Position numbers and translations under genes: made by a program. From NCBI RefSeq assembly GCF_003668555.1, contig NZ_RCWN01000001.1, positions 2,951,501 through 3,015,500 of the forward strand: DNA of 64,000 nt, in the 5' to 3' direction. The stretch is from Notoacmeibacter ruber (GTDB lineage: Bacteria > Pseudomonadota > Alphaproteobacteria > Rhizobiales > Rhizobiaceae). Every line of letters begins with the position of its first letter. Within the stretch, counting starts at the first letter, position 1. Below are positions 1 through 10,982 of this stretch, in pieces. The notes below the pieces were generated by a model. The model was not told where the DNA came from. It did no database searches and was given only the letters and a program-made list of their open reading frames with translations.

Positions 1-50
1 TACCCCTGCGTCATAAAGGCACAATCCCGCTGTCTTTGACGAGATTTACG

Positions 51-2072
51 ATGAAGCCCCATTTGAAGTTCAAACTGACAAATATCGTTTCATTTGCGAC
101 CGCATGTGTGATGACCCTGGCGCTCGCAGCCGTTTCCATAGCGGTCTTTACCAGTCTCCAATCACGGATTGTCGAGCAGGCCCAGGAAAGCCAGGAAGGC
201 AGCTTGCGGGTCGCTGCCGCAATCGTCAGCCGTGAGATGGACGGTGTGCGCATCACCACCGACAGCGAAGGCAATGTCGAGCGGGTCGAGATGGATGCCA
301 TTCCCGAGACCTTCGCGGATCACACCATGATCGATGAGGTCGGTGGCGTGACAGCCGAGACCGCGACCATCTTTAAATGGGATGAGGAAACGCGCGATTT
401 CTGGCGTAAGACCACCAATATCGTCAAACCCGACGGAACGCGGGCGGTCGGTACACAGCTCGGCCAGGACGGCGCGGTCTACCCCGTCATCATGAGGGGC
501 GAGACCTATCGGGGCGAAGCCGTCATTCTTGGCAAGCCTTATTATACGATCTATGCGCCGATCTTTGGACCGGACGGTACGGTTAACGGCATTCTTTACG
601 CCGGCATCGACAAGGCGCGGATCGATGGACTGATCGGCCAGGTGGCCTGGCCGCTTCTGCTCGTATCGGCTCTGACGCTGCTTGTCGTCGTCGTCCTGAT
701 GACATTTCTCGCCCGCGCCCTGCTTCGGCCTATTCCGCAGCTGACTTCTGTCGCTACGAAAATCGCAGGCGGCGACAATTCCGTGACTGTTCCCTACAAA
801 GACGCCAAGAACGAGATCGGCGAACTCGCCCGCTCCATCGAGGTCTTCCAGCAGAACGATATTCGCAAACGCGAAGTGGAAGATGAAGCCGAGGAAGTGC
901 GGCGCGCCAATGATACCGAACGGACACGGCGCGACGAGGAGCGGGAGCAGTCGGCATCTGAGCTCAGCGGCGCCACCGTCGTTCTCGGCGAGGCGCTGCA
1001 TCGTCTGGCGGAAGGTGATCTGACTGTCCGCGTTGGCGGTCAGTTGCCGGATAATCTGCGGCGTCTGGGGGCCGATTTCGACCTCGCAGTCGAGCGCTTG
1101 GAAGAAACCATCGACAGTGTGCTCAACGGGGTCAATCAGCTCAAGACCGGCACCAATGAAATCGCCGGGGCATCGAAGGATCTGTCGACGCGAACCGAGA
1201 GTCAGGCCACAACGCTGCAGCAGACAGCGGCTGCGGTGACGCAGATCACCGAGACGGTCAATCATACGGCCGAGGGCGCCGTCCAGGCCACCGGCACGAT
1301 GGCAAAAGCCGGCGATGAAGCCGAAAAGAGCGGCCAGGTCGTTGCGCGCGCCGTCGCGGCGATGGGTGATATCGAGAAATCGTCCAAGGAGATTTCGGAG
1401 ATCATTGGCGTTATCGATGAACTGGCCTTCCAGACCAACCTTCTGGCGCTGAATGCCGGCGTCGAGGCGGCGCGCGCCGGCGAAGCCGGACGAGGCTTCG
1501 CGGTCGTGGCCTCGGAAGTGCGTGTTCTGGCGCAGCGCTGTACCGATGCGGCCAAGCAGATCAAGGACTTGATCTCGACCTCTTCCGGTCAGGTGGACGA
1601 GGGCGTGAAGCTGGTCAATCAGACCGGCGAAGCGCTGGCGCGGATCGTCAGCGGCGTCAACGAGATCAGCGCCGTCGTTTCGTCCATTTCACATTCGGCT
1701 CAGGAGCAGGCCGCCGGACTGAAACAGGTGAACGAGGCCGTCAACGAACTCGATAATGTGACGCAGCACAATGCCGCCATGGCTGAGGAATCGACTGCGG
1801 CGACCGATCAGTTGATGCAGCAGGCCAATGAGCTGGCCGATCAGATCAAGCGCTTCAAGACCGCTCAGGCGACGCAGATGCGCGCATCTGCTCCGGTTCA
1901 CGCCGAGCCCCAGCCGTCCGCCAGTTCCTCATCTCTCCGGGATCAGTTGAAGAAGGCGACACCGCACGCATTTGCCGAGCGCAAGCAAGCGGCGCCCACC
2001 GCTCCGGTGACGCTCAAACTGGCGGCCACTGGGACCGATGGCGAGATGACGGAAGAGTGGGACGAATTCTGA
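51..2072 (+). CDS. Methyl-accepting chemotaxis protein
   Basis: Transmembrane chemoreceptor that passes ligand signals to CheA/CheW. A first membrane segment (about residues 9-33) is followed by a periplasmic region resembling a single Cache fold, a second segment (about 196-225), a HAMP domain, a second HAMP-like stretch (about 310-365) and the signalling hairpin. The hairpin tip is clear, with NAGVEAARAGEAGRGFAVVA near residue 470. The chain ends in EEWDEF, which resembles the WxxF pentapeptide used to tether CheR or CheB. The ATG at 51 gives a normal N-terminus; an in-frame TTG at 36 would add five residues. No che genes lie nearby, so this is probably an orphan receptor. The ligand is unknown. 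Confidence 0.93.
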   Translation: MKPHLKFKLTNIVSFATACVMTLALAAVSIAVFTSLQSRIVEQAQESQEGSLRVAAAIVSREMDGVRITTDSEGNVERVEMDAIPETFADHTMIDEVGGVTAETATIFKWDEETRDFWRKTTNIVKPDGTRAVGTQLGQDGAVYPVIMRGETYRGEAVILGKPYYTIYAPIFGPDGTVNGILYAGIDKARIDGLIGQVAWPLLLVSALTLLVVVVLMTFLARALLRPIPQLTSVATKIAGGDNSVTVPYKDAKNEIGELARSIEVFQQNDIRKREVEDEAEEVRRANDTERTRRDEEREQSASELSGATVVLGEALHRLAEGDLTVRVGGQLPDNLRRLGADFDLAVERLEETIDSVLNGVNQLKTGTNEIAGASKDLSTRTESQATTLQQTAAAVTQITETVNHTAEGAVQATGTMAKAGDEAEKSGQVVARAVAAMGDIEKSSKEISEIIGVIDELAFQTNLLALNAGVEAARAGEAGRGFAVVASEVRVLAQRCTDAAKQIKDLISTSSGQVDEGVKLVNQTGEALARIVSGVNEISAVVSSISHSAQEQAAGLKQVNEAVNELDNVTQHNAAMAEESTAATDQLMQQANELADQIKRFKTAQATQMRASAPVHAEPQPSASSSSLRDQLKKATPHAFAERKQAAPTAPVTLKLAATGTDGEMTEEWDEF

Positions 2073-2102
2073 GATCCGTCGCCACATTCTTTCTCGGACG
2101 AA

Positions 2103-2130
2103 AAAAGGCCCGCCATCAGGCGGGCCTTTT
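2103..2130. terminator. Bidirectional Rho-independent terminator
   Basis: The stem GGCCCGCC (2107-2114) pairs perfectly with GGCGGGCC (2119-2126) around the loop ATCA. It is flanked by AAAA on the left and TTTT on the right, so it can end transcription of both convergent genes, the chemoreceptor and ahcY. Confidence 0.9.
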
Positions 2131-2152
2131 GATTTGAGCGGGTTTACGAAGA

Positions 2153-3547
2153 TCAGTAGCGGTAATGCTCGGGCTTGTAGGGCCCGGACTGCGTGACGCC
2201 GATATAATCGGCCTGCTCTTCGGACAATTCGCTGAGCTGCGCGCCGAGCTTGCCGAGGTGAAGGCGCGCGACGTGCTCGTCGAGACGCTTCGGCAGGACA
2301 TAGACTTCGTTCTTGTACTGCTCGCCCTTCGTCCAGAGCTCGATCTGTGCCAGCACCTGATTGGTGAAGGAGGCGCTCATCACGAAGGATGGGTGGCCGG
2401 TGGCATTGCCGAGATTGAGCAGGCGGCCCTCCGACAGCAGGATCATGCGGTTGCCGCTAGGCAGTTCGATCATGTCGACCTGCGGCTTGATATTGGTCCA
2501 TTTCATGTTGCGGAGAGACGCAACCTGAATCTCATTGTCGAAATGGCCGATATTGCCGACGATCGCCATGTCCTTCATGGCCCGCATATGCTCGATGCGG
2601 ATCACGTCCTTATTGCCTGTCGTCGTGATGAATATGTCCGCTGAGGATACGACATCGTCGAGTTGCACGACCTCGAAACCGTCCATTGCCGCCTGAAGCG
2701 CGCAGATCGGATCGATCTCGGTCACCTTGACGCGGGCGCCGGCGCCGCGAAGAGAAGCGGCGGACCCCTTACCCACATCGCCATAGCCGCAAACGACAGC
2801 GACCTTGCCGGCCATCATGACGTCGGTGGCGCGGCGGATACCGTCGACAAGCGATTCCTTGCAGCCATACTTGTTGTCGAACTTGCTCTTGGTGACGCTG
2901 TCATTGACGTTGATCGCAGGGAAGGGCAGCAGGCCCTTCTTCTGCAACTGGTAGAGACGGTTGACGCCGGTCGTGGTCTCTTCCGTGACGCCTTGGATGG
3001 CATCGCGCTGACGGGCAAAGAAGCCCGGTGTCTGCTCCATGCGCTTCTTGATCTGGGCGAAGAGCACTTCCTCTTCTTCCGAGCCCGGATTGGAGAGGAC
3101 GTCTTCGCCGGCTTCGGCGCGAGCCCCGAGCAGGATGTACATGGTGGCATCGCCACCATCGTCGAGGATCATGTTGGACGGCTCGCCGTCCGGCCAGTTG
3201 AAGATCGAGTCGGTGTAGGACCAGTATTCCTCGAGTGTCTCGCCCTTTACCGCGAAGACCGGTGTGCCGGTGGCGGCAATCGCGGCCGCGGCATGGTCCT
3301 GGGTCGAGAAGATGTTGCAGGAGGCCCAGCGCACATCCGCGCCCAGCGCGATAAGCGTCTCGATCAGAACAGCCGTCTGGATCGTCATGTGCAGCGAGCC
3401 GGTAATGCGCGCTCCGGAAAGCGGCTTGTCCGTGCCGAATTCTTCGCGGCAGGCCATGAGTCCCGGCATTTCGGTCTCGGCAATATCAATTTCCTTGCGG
3501 CCGTAATCGGCCAGTCCGATATCGGCAATCACATAATCTTCGGCCAT
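2153..3547 (-). CDS. ahcY: Adenosylhomocysteinase
   Basis: Hydrolyses S-adenosylhomocysteine to adenosine and homocysteine in the methyl cycle, using tightly bound NAD. The protein has about 464 residues, as in bacterial relatives. Family signatures are visible: the substrate-binding [16 protein letters not shown], the NAD-binding Rossmann motif [10 protein letters not shown], and the C-terminal YKPEHYRY. Two consecutive ATG codons occur. The second (3547) is six bases from a GGAG ribosome site, so it is preferred over 3550. It lies downstream of the ptsM-ptsH pair, a common Rhizobiales order, but with about 115 bp of its own leader. I found no clear SAH or SAM riboswitch there. Confidence 0.97.
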   Translation of the reverse strand: MAEDYVIADIGLADYGRKEIDIAETEMPGLMACREEFGTDKPLSGARITGSLHMTIQTAVLIETLIALGADVRWASCNIFSTQDHAAAAIAATGTPVFAVKGETLEEYWSYTDSIFNWPDGEPSNMILDDGGDATMYILLGARAEAGEDVLSNPGSEEEEVLFAQIKKRMEQTPGFFARQRDAIQGVTEETTTGVNRLYQLQKKGLLPFPAINVNDSVTKSKFDNKYGCKESLVDGIRRATDVMMAGKVAVVCGYGDVGKGSAASLRGAGARVKVTEIDPICALQAAMDGFEVVQLDDVVSSADIFITTTGNKDVIRIEHMRAMKDMAIVGNIGHFDNEIQVASLRNMKWTNIKPQVDMIELPSGNRMILLSEGRLLNLGNATGHPSFVMSASFTNQVLAQIELWTKGEQYKNEVYVLPKRLDEHVARLHLGKLGAQLSELSEEQADYIGVTQSGPYKPEHYRY

Positions 3548-3666
3548 CATCAGCTCCCAGAAGCGGTCAGAACAGGCGGCGAAAGCACGCCATCATATGG
3601 CCGAGGCCTTACCAGAGGAGGCTTCGGGCCGCAACGCCATATAAGGAAAACTTTATACCCTTGCGC

Positions 3667-3966
3667 TTAGGCCTCTTCGCCGAACCGCCCGGCCACGAGT
3701 GCCTCGAGCGCTTCCATCGCTTCGGCCGCCTGTGGGCCGGTGGCCGAAACCGTGATGACCGCGCCGTCGGCGGCGGCCAGCATCATCAGATCAAGGATCG
3801 AACCGCCGTCGACGACCAGCCCGTCGCGTTCCACCGAAATCTCGGCATCATAGGCGGCGACGGTCTGTACGAACTTGGCGGAAGCGCGGGCATGAAGTCC
3901 GCGCTTGTTGCAGATGGGGAGATCGCGGACGATGCTTTGGTCCAGGCTTGCCACGGAGGACTTCAT
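3667..3966 (-). CDS. ptsH: HPr family phosphocarrier protein
   Basis: Small histidine phosphocarrier of a regulatory (nitrogen-type) phosphotransferase system. The phosphorylated histidine is His25 in KRGLHARAS. The regulatory serine corresponding to Ser46 of Bacillus HPr is Ser56 in GGSILDL, at exactly the expected distance of 31 residues. The start codon overlaps the stop of the upstream EIIA gene (ATGA), which indicates translational coupling. No sugar permease genes are present, so the role is probably regulatory rather than in sugar uptake. HPr kinase normally acts on this serine, but its gene is not found in this cluster. Confidence 0.95.
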   Translation of the reverse strand: MKSSVASLDQSIVRDLPICNKRGLHARASAKFVQTVAAYDAEISVERDGLVVDGGSILDLMMLAAADGAVITVSATGPQAAEAMEALEALVAGRFGEEA

Positions 3967-4361
3967 TTCGCGAGAATCTGACTGGCCACGTTGATATATT
4001 TCTTTCCGGCGTTTTGCGCATCATCCAGCGCCGTCTTCATGGCTGCATTGCCGCGCACGGACGATAGCTTGATGAGCATGGGCAGGTTCATCCCGGCAAT
4101 CACCTCGATACGGCCTTCATCCATGACCGAAATGGCGAGGTTGGACGGCGTGCCGCCAAACATGTCCGTGACGATGACGACGCCGCTGCCGCTATCGGTC
4201 TGGCTGACGGCATCGATGATCTCACGGCGTCGCTGCTCCATATCGTCTTCCGGGCCGATGCAGACGGTGGCGCATTGATCCTGAGGTCCGACCACATGCT
4301 CGACGGCCTGCCGAAACTCCTCGGCGAGACGACCGTGTGTCACGAGTACGAGACCGATCAT
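3963..4361 (-). CDS. ptsM: PTS EIIA component, mannose family
   Basis: Cytoplasmic EIIA domain protein of the mannose type, which accepts phosphate from HPr. The first strand MIGLVLVTHG carries His9, the expected phosphorylation site, and the conserved DMFGGTPSNLA follows. The start at 4361 places the histidine at the family position; an upstream in-frame start would add 13 unconserved residues. With ptsH and the neighbouring chvG it makes up most of the conserved chvI-chvG-hprK-ptsM-ptsH order. In this family the protein usually transmits a regulatory signal and is not linked to a dedicated EIIBC permease. Confidence 0.93.
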   Translation of the reverse strand: MIGLVLVTHGRLAEEFRQAVEHVVGPQDQCATVCIGPEDDMEQRRREIIDAVSQTDSGSGVVIVTDMFGGTPSNLAISVMDEGRIEVIAGMNLPMLIKLSSVRGNAAMKTALDDAQNAGKKYINVASQILAK

Positions 4362-4523
4362 TCTTGCTGTTCCCTGCCCGTTCGGCGATGCAGCATCCAC
4401 TCAATCCTGACGTGTGCCCTATCACCTTATATCATGCCGCGCCCGGCGATGAACGCAAGCGCGAAATGACGATGTTAAAGGCGCAATGCTGAAGAAGTGG
4501 TCAATCGACTGAACGAGAGGCAC

Positions 4524-6386
4524 TCAGGAGCGTGCAGGAAGTTCGATGATGAAGCGTGCACCGGCGATGCCGTTCGGAGCGTTTTCATCGTCGATGTTCT
4601 CAGCCGACAACTGGCCCCCATGGGCTTCGATGATCTGGCGGGAAATTGACAGGCCCAGCCCCGAATTCTGGCCGAAAGCCTCGCCTTCGGGCCTATCGGT
4701 ATAGAAGCGCTCGAAAATTCGCTCGATGTCCTCGACGCCGATCCCCGGGCCATTGTCCTCCACCCAGGCGATGATGCGGTCGCCCCGCCTGAAGAGTTTG
4801 ATGGCGATCTTGCCGCCCTCGTTCGGGACGAAGGAACGTGCATTGCCGATCAGGTTGGAAAAGACCTGACTGAGGCGCAGATCATGACCCATCACCATGA
4901 AGGCCCGGGCACCGCGATTGTTGGCGTCCGTCTGGAGCGTCAGTTCCGCATTGCTGTGAACCTTGGCGGTCTGACGGTCGACCTCGATCAGATCGGTCAG
5001 CATCTTTCGAAGATCCATCGGTTCGGCATCGGCGCGGGCAAGTTCGGCGTCCAGCCGTGACGCATCTGAAATATCGGTGATGAGCCTGTCGAGCCGCCGC
5101 ACATCGTGCTGGATCACCTCCAGAAGACGTTCGCGGGAGGCTTCGTTCTTGGCCAGAGGCAGTGTTTCCACGGCGCTTCGCAGGCTGGTCAGGGGGTTTT
5201 TCAGTTCATGAGCGACATCCGCCGCAAAGCGCTCGATTGCCTCGATCCGGTTATAGAGCGATTCCGTCATCGATCGCAGCGAGCCGGACAAATTGCCGAT
5301 TTCGTCGCCGCGATCGGAAAAGTCCGGGATCTCCTGGCGCTCCTTCACACCGCGCCGAACGCGAACTGCGGCCGCCGAAAGACGGCGGAGCGGTTTGGCG
5401 ATGGTCGATGCCAGGAGGAAGGACAGGAAAATCGTGACAGAGGCCGCCACGCCGAACACGGCGAAAATGGCGTTGCGTTCCGACCGGATGATATCGTCGA
5501 TATCGCCTCCGATCGTCGAAAGCTGCAAGGCACCCAGGACGGCACGGAAGCGCTGAATGGGTACGGCCACCGAAATGATCATTTCGCCCTCCGCATTGCG
5601 GCGCACGACGCTGCGCGGCTCGCCGGTCAGGGAGGCGGTCACTTCGGAATAATTGGTGCCGGCAACCCCCGGCTCGTCGTGATCGAGTGAGATATAGTCG
5701 CGCCCGAAAAGGCTGAGAAAACGGGATTCCATCCGGTCGAAAACCGTCGGAGCGGCAGGCTCCAGTTTCGGAAGATCGTAACGAAGGATCTGGCCGCGCG
5801 AGTAGAATTGCTGGGAATCCAGCAGGATGTTTCCGTCGCGGTCGTAGACCCGCGCGCGCGTTCGCGTTGGCGAGATGAGGCGGCGCAGGACGGGCGCCAC
5901 CCGTTCGGGGTTGATCGGAAAGACAAGGCTGTCGAGACCATCGGAGGACGGACCGATCGACTGTCCCGCCTGAAGTTCCAGAAGCTTTTCCGGATCGATC
6001 TGCAAGGAATCCGTTTCGACCGTGGCGGAAGCCGCGATCGCGCCCGCGATAATCCGCGCCTGCGTCGAGAGACTCTCGACCTTCGCTTCAATCAGCCCCT
6101 CGCGGTACTGATTGAGATAGAGAATGCCGCTTACGAGAACGCCAAGCCCGACCAGATTCAGGAACAGGATGCGCCTCGTAATGGAGGAAAGGACGAGATA
6201 GCGTGTCGAACGCCGCAAAAAGCGCAGTCCGCCAAAGGGGACGGAGCGCCAATCCCGCGGCCTGCGCGGCGGCGAGGCGACGGCATCCTGCGTCCGGGAA
6301 GGCGGCTGGGACGCGTTTCCCGTGTCAACGGCGGAGGCGGAGGTCAGGCCCCGCTTAGACCTCTCTGAAGCGATAGCCGACACCAT
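4524..6386 (-). CDS. chvG: ChvG (ExoS) sensor histidine kinase
   Basis: Membrane sensor kinase of the ChvG-ChvI system, which controls envelope, exopolysaccharide and acid-stress genes in Rhizobiales. Order: a basic cytoplasmic N-terminus, a membrane segment near residues 72-92, a periplasmic sensor region, a second segment near 305-330, HAMP, a HisKA domain with His393 in [18 protein letters not shown], and an HATPase domain with the N box [12 protein letters not shown] and G box EDNGPGIG. At 620 residues it has the usual length. The predicted start overlaps the end of chvI by 32 bp, so the two are translated together. A periplasmic repressor (ExoR in Sinorhizobium) is expected elsewhere in the genome. 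Confidence 0.96.
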   Translation of the reverse strand: MVSAIASERSKRGLTSASAVDTGNASQPPSRTQDAVASPPRRPRDWRSVPFGGLRFLRRSTRYLVLSSITRRILFLNLVGLGVLVSGILYLNQYREGLIEAKVESLSTQARIIAGAIAASATVETDSLQIDPEKLLELQAGQSIGPSSDGLDSLVFPINPERVAPVLRRLISPTRTRARVYDRDGNILLDSQQFYSRGQILRYDLPKLEPAAPTVFDRMESRFLSLFGRDYISLDHDEPGVAGTNYSEVTASLTGEPRSVVRRNAEGEMIISVAVPIQRFRAVLGALQLSTIGGDIDDIIRSERNAIFAVFGVAASVTIFLSFLLASTIAKPLRRLSAAAVRVRRGVKERQEIPDFSDRGDEIGNLSGSLRSMTESLYNRIEAIERFAADVAHELKNPLTSLRSAVETLPLAKNEASRERLLEVIQHDVRRLDRLITDISDASRLDAELARADAEPMDLRKMLTDLIEVDRQTAKVHSNAELTLQTDANNRGARAFMVMGHDLRLSQVFSNLIGNARSFVPNEGGKIAIKLFRRGDRIIAWVEDNGPGIGVEDIERIFERFYTDRPEGEAFGQNSGLGLSISRQIIEAHGGQLSAENIDDENAPNGIAGARFIIELPARS

Positions 6387-7065
6387 ACAGCGTCTCGATC
6401 ATGTCGAACTCGTCATCGGTGGCCTTGAATTTCTTTCGCAGCCGCTTGATGTGGCTGTCGATCGTTCGGTCGTCGACATAGACCTGTTCATCATAGGCCG
6501 CATCCATAAGCGCGTCGCGGCTCTTCACGACGCCGGGGCGCTGGGCGAGGGCATGGAGAATCAGGAACTCGGTCACGGTCAGCGTCACCGGTTCGTTCTT
6601 CCAGGTGCAGGTGTGCCGCTCCTGATCCATGACGAGCTGGCCGCGTTCCATGGAGGACGCCCCGCCATCGGTTCCCGGCTTGCCGGCAGCCGCCGCTTCC
6701 CGGGCAACAGCGCGCCGCAGAACCGCTTTGACGCGTTCCACCAGAAGGCGCTGGCTGAAGGGCTTTTTGATAAAGTCGTCGGCGCCCATCTTCAGGCCGA
6801 ACAATTCGTCGATCTCATCATCCTTGGACGTCAGGAAGATGACCGGCAGGTCGGATTTCTGCCGAAGCCTTCGCAACAATTCCATGCCATCCATACGGGG
6901 CATCTTGATGTCGAATATCGCCAGATTGGGCGGGCGGTCCTGCAATCCGTCGAGCGCCGATGCGCCGTCCGTATAGGTTTCCACCTTGTAGCCTTCCGAT
7001 TCCAGGGCGATGGAAACGGAGGTCAGGATATTCCGGTCGTCATCGACGAGTGCGATGGTCGTCAT
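6355..7065 (-). CDS. chvI: ChvI response regulator
   Basis: OmpR-family response regulator paired with ChvG. The receiver domain starts [10 protein letters not shown], with acceptor Asp52 in [10 protein letters not shown] and the conserved Lys in KKPFS. A winged-helix DNA-binding domain follows (about 140-236), ending [20 protein letters not shown] and GVGYRFREV. The start at 7065 is preferred because it begins the receiver fold directly; an in-frame extension upstream would add 24 unconserved residues. It is transcribed away from pckA, the usual arrangement in rhizobia. Confidence 0.96.
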   Translation of the reverse strand: MTTIALVDDDRNILTSVSIALESEGYKVETYTDGASALDGLQDRPPNLAIFDIKMPRMDGMELLRRLRQKSDLPVIFLTSKDDEIDELFGLKMGADDFIKKPFSQRLLVERVKAVLRRAVAREAAAAGKPGTDGGASSMERGQLVMDQERHTCTWKNEPVTLTVTEFLILHALAQRPGVVKSRDALMDAAYDEQVYVDDRTIDSHIKRLRKKFKATDDEFDMIETLYGVGYRFREV

Positions 7066-7125
7066 TTCGAACCTTTCCAAGTGTATTTCGTATCCTGGCC
7101 CTTCGGACCAGCGCCATGCCGGACG

Positions 7126-7144
7126 AATGTGGTACAAAATGTGG
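7126..7144. promoter_or_regulatory. Tandem repeat upstream of chvI, candidate autoregulatory site
   Basis: Two direct copies of CCACATT (read on the minus strand) start 12 bp apart, about 60-80 bp upstream of the chvI start codon. Tandem direct repeats are typical targets of OmpR-type regulators, so ChvI autoregulation is possible. This is inference from arrangement only. Confidence 0.3.
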
Positions 7145-7275
7145 CAATGAACAGGGGCGGAACACGCTGCCGGGCTTTAAATTGCCCGTATTCAATGCTC
7201 TCCTCCGCCATTGGTCACTCATGCCAACGCCCGGAGCCGTTGTGGCGCGCGGGCTGGAAGACCTGACACCATCCG

Positions 7276-7318
7276 TTAATCGATTGAAGTATTTTCCTGT
7301 GCCGCTAATCGATTAAAT
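7276..7318. promoter_or_regulatory. Twin palindromes upstream of pckA, candidate LacI-type operators
   Basis: The intergenic region between chvI and pckA (7066-7425) contains TTAATCGATT at 7276-7285 and the perfect palindrome TAATCGATTA at 7306-7315. Their cores lie 29 bp apart, roughly three helical turns. Palindromes centred on CG are typical of LacI-family operators. Rhizobial pckA is known to be controlled by a LacI-family protein (PckR), so this is a plausible regulator site. No regulator gene for it lies in this window. Confidence 0.5.
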
Positions 7319-7425
7319 ATTTGAAATGGCCGATAGAGTTTGTCAGTAGCGAGCGCTATCGCCCCGTGTCGAGCTCGCGGAGGTCAGGAAACATGCCGCC
7401 AGCGGCCAGAAAACGGATCTGTGCA

Positions 7426-9030
<1,605 letters not shown>

Positions 9031-9081
9031 GAATCAAGCACGTTCGGCCGGAGGTCAGGCCGCGTTCTACTGGGAGGAGAA

Positions 9082-9110
9082 GGCTCGGCGCCACTGGTGC
9101 CGGGCCTTTT
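9082..9110 (+). terminator. Rho-independent terminator after pckA
   Basis: A 12-pair stem (9082-9093 with 9095-9106, including G:U pairs) is followed by TTTT. It separates pckA from arfB. Confidence 0.8.
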
Positions 9111-9140
9111 CATTGATCGACAGCGCGGCAGATAGGGAAA

Positions 9141-9596
9141 ATGAGCCGTCCACCAAACATCCGCACCATCGATGAGCCTCTGAGGGGCCAGAGGGGAAAT
9201 GTCGTTTTCCCGCACGAACTCGGCGAGAAATTCGTCGCCTCGTCCGGTCCCGGCGGGCAGAACGTCAACAAGAATGCCACGGCCGTTCAGCTGCGTTTCG
9301 ACGTCCCTCACGCCGTCAAGCTGGATGAGCGGACGAAGCGGCGTCTGATCGAGATGGCCGGAACGCGGGCGAGCAAAGATGGCGAGATCATCATCGAAGC
9401 GCAGGAAGGCCGCCGGCAGGAGGCCAACCGCATCGCGGCGCGCCAGCGCCTGGCAGATCTATTGTGGCAGGCCTCCGCCCCACCGCCGAAGAAACGCCGA
9501 AAGACGCGGCCGACGAAAGGCTCGATAGAGCGACGACTCAAAACCAAATCCCAGCGGGGCGAGATCAAAAGGCTTCGTCAGACGCCCGACAAATAG
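9141..9596 (+). CDS. arfB: Alternative ribosome-rescue factor, peptidyl-tRNA hydrolase ArfB
   Basis: Releases peptides from ribosomes stalled on truncated mRNA by hydrolysing peptidyl-tRNA, independently of tmRNA. The N-terminal domain resembles release-factor domain 3 and holds the catalytic GGQ motif in SSGPGGQNVNKNATA (about residues 35-49). The C-terminus is a basic, flexible tail rich in Lys and Arg (KKRRKTRPTKGSIERRLKTK) that enters the empty mRNA channel in this family. At 151 residues it is a little longer than the E. coli protein. It appears monocistronic. Confidence 0.93.
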   Translation: MSRPPNIRTIDEPLRGQRGNVVFPHELGEKFVASSGPGGQNVNKNATAVQLRFDVPHAVKLDERTKRRLIEMAGTRASKDGEIIIEAQEGRRQEANRIAARQRLADLLWQASAPPPKKRRKTRPTKGSIERRLKTKSQRGEIKRLRQTPDK

Positions 9597-9735
9597 ATGG
9601 GTGCCAAATGCGCTTTGACCGCGCTATAGAAATATAGGTCTAATGCAATACATAGAAGGAGTGCAGCTTTTGTCCGGCGGCCTGCCGCAATGAGCTTATC
9701 TTCTTTCTTCCGAGTGGGTTTCTGTAGGGATGTCG

Positions 9736-10341
9736 ATGCCGACGACACGTGAGCGCATATTGAACGCTGCTCTCGCGCTCTTCAAAGCGCGCGGCTATCA
9801 CGCTGCTGGCGTGGCTGACATTCTTGCGCTGGCAAAAGCGCCGAAAGGATCTCTCTATCATCACTTTCCGGGTGGGAAGCCCGATCTCGCCTCAGCGGCC
9901 GTGCGCTCGCTGACCGGGCGGATCGTGGCGCTCTTCGAGGAGGACGTGGTGGGTGATCTGTCTCCGGAAGAACATCTTTCTCTCCTCTGCGAGCGCTGTT
10001 GCCAATGGCTTGTGGAGACCGAGTTCTACGAAGGGGTTATCCTCTCCACGCTCGCGATGGGTCTTGGCGAGCCCGAATCCGAGGTCATGGAAACCTTGCT
10101 GCATTCGAACAGGGAGATCGTGGACCGTTATGCGGCTTATCTGGAGTCACGCGGAATCGAGTCGCCCTATCAGCTTGCATTGACGGTATTGATGACGCTG
10201 GAGGGCGCCGTCATCTATGCTCGCATCCGAAGGGATGTCGCCCCCTTTCGCGCCTGCAAGGCAACTCTTGCGCCCCTGTTCGAGATGGCACGGCGCGAAG
10301 GTGGGGAAGAGCGGCATCTCGTCTTGAATCGGATTGGCTAG
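9736..10341 (+). CDS. TetR/AcrR family transcriptional regulator
   Basis: DNA-binding repressor-type protein. The N-terminal helix-turn-helix is clear (TRERILNAALALFKARGYHA to KGSLYHHF), and the ligand-binding C-terminal region is unassigned. Two in-frame ATGs exist. 9736 is six bases from an AGGG ribosome site and is preferred over 9730. It lies nine bases upstream of alkB on the same strand, so the two are probably cotranscribed. The sequence does not say whether it regulates alkB. The 9597-9735 leader shows no convincing palindromic operator. Confidence 0.88.
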   Translation: MPTTRERILNAALALFKARGYHAAGVADILALAKAPKGSLYHHFPGGKPDLASAAVRSLTGRIVALFEEDVVGDLSPEEHLSLLCERCCQWLVETEFYEGVILSTLAMGLGEPESEVMETLLHSNREIVDRYAAYLESRGIESPYQLALTVLMTLEGAVIYARIRRDVAPFRACKATLAPLFEMARREGGEERHLVLNRIG

Positions 10342-10349
10342 CAGAACCT

Positions 10350-10967
10350 ATGGCAATCACCCTTCCCGATGGAATTCGCTTCATCCCGGGCGTTCTCGAC
10401 CGCCCCGCCCAAGAGGCATTGGTCGAAGAGGTGCGGGCCGTCGTGTCGAAAGCCCCCCTGTTCGTGCCGCGTATGCCGCGAACGGGCAAGGCGATGAGCG
10501 TTCGCATGACCAATTGCGGATCGCTCGGCTGGGTCACGGATAAGGAGCGCGGCTATCGCTACCAGCCGACTCATCCCGAAACGGGTGAGCCATGGCCGCC
10601 TATCCCGGCCAGCCTGCTTGAACTCTGGACCCAATATGCCGACTGGCCCCATCCGCCGGAAGCGTGTCTGGTAAACTTCTACGAGGACACGGCCAAAATG
10701 GGCCTGCATCAGGATAAGGACGAGGAGGAGATGAACGCGCCGGTGCTTTCCGTCTCTCTTGGTGACACGGCCCTCTTTCGCGTCGGTCCTCCGGCTGGCG
10801 GCCGCACGACGTCCTTCCGTCTGGAGAGCGGTGATGTGGTTGTTCTGGGCGGGGAGGGGCGTATGGCCCGCCATGGCGTCGACCGTCTTCTGCCTGGCAC
10901 CTCCACCCGTTTGAAGGGTGGCGGCCGTCTCAATCTCACCCTCCGGCGGGTAACGAGGTCCCGCTAG
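10350..10967 (+). CDS. alkB: Alkylated DNA repair dioxygenase AlkB
   Basis: Fe(II)/2-oxoglutarate dioxygenase that removes methyl groups from N1-methyladenine and N3-methylcytosine by oxidation. The iron ligands are visible as His120 and Asp122 in GLHQDKDE and His175 in ARHGVDR. The 2-oxoglutarate-binding arginines are in GRLNLTLRR. At 205 residues it has the usual length for bacterial AlkB. It directly follows a TetR-type regulator, presumably in the same transcript. Confidence 0.93.
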   Translation: MAITLPDGIRFIPGVLDRPAQEALVEEVRAVVSKAPLFVPRMPRTGKAMSVRMTNCGSLGWVTDKERGYRYQPTHPETGEPWPPIPASLLELWTQYADWPHPPEACLVNFYEDTAKMGLHQDKDEEEMNAPVLSVSLGDTALFRVGPPAGGRTTSFRLESGDVVVLGGEGRMARHGVDRLLPGTSTRLKGGGRLNLTLRRVTRSR

Positions 10968-10982
10968 CGTCTCTCTATCAGA

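Noticed and set aside
3548-3666. SAM or SAH riboswitch before ahcY
   Set aside because: The leader is GC-rich and can fold, but I could not match the conserved core of a known SAM or SAH riboswitch.
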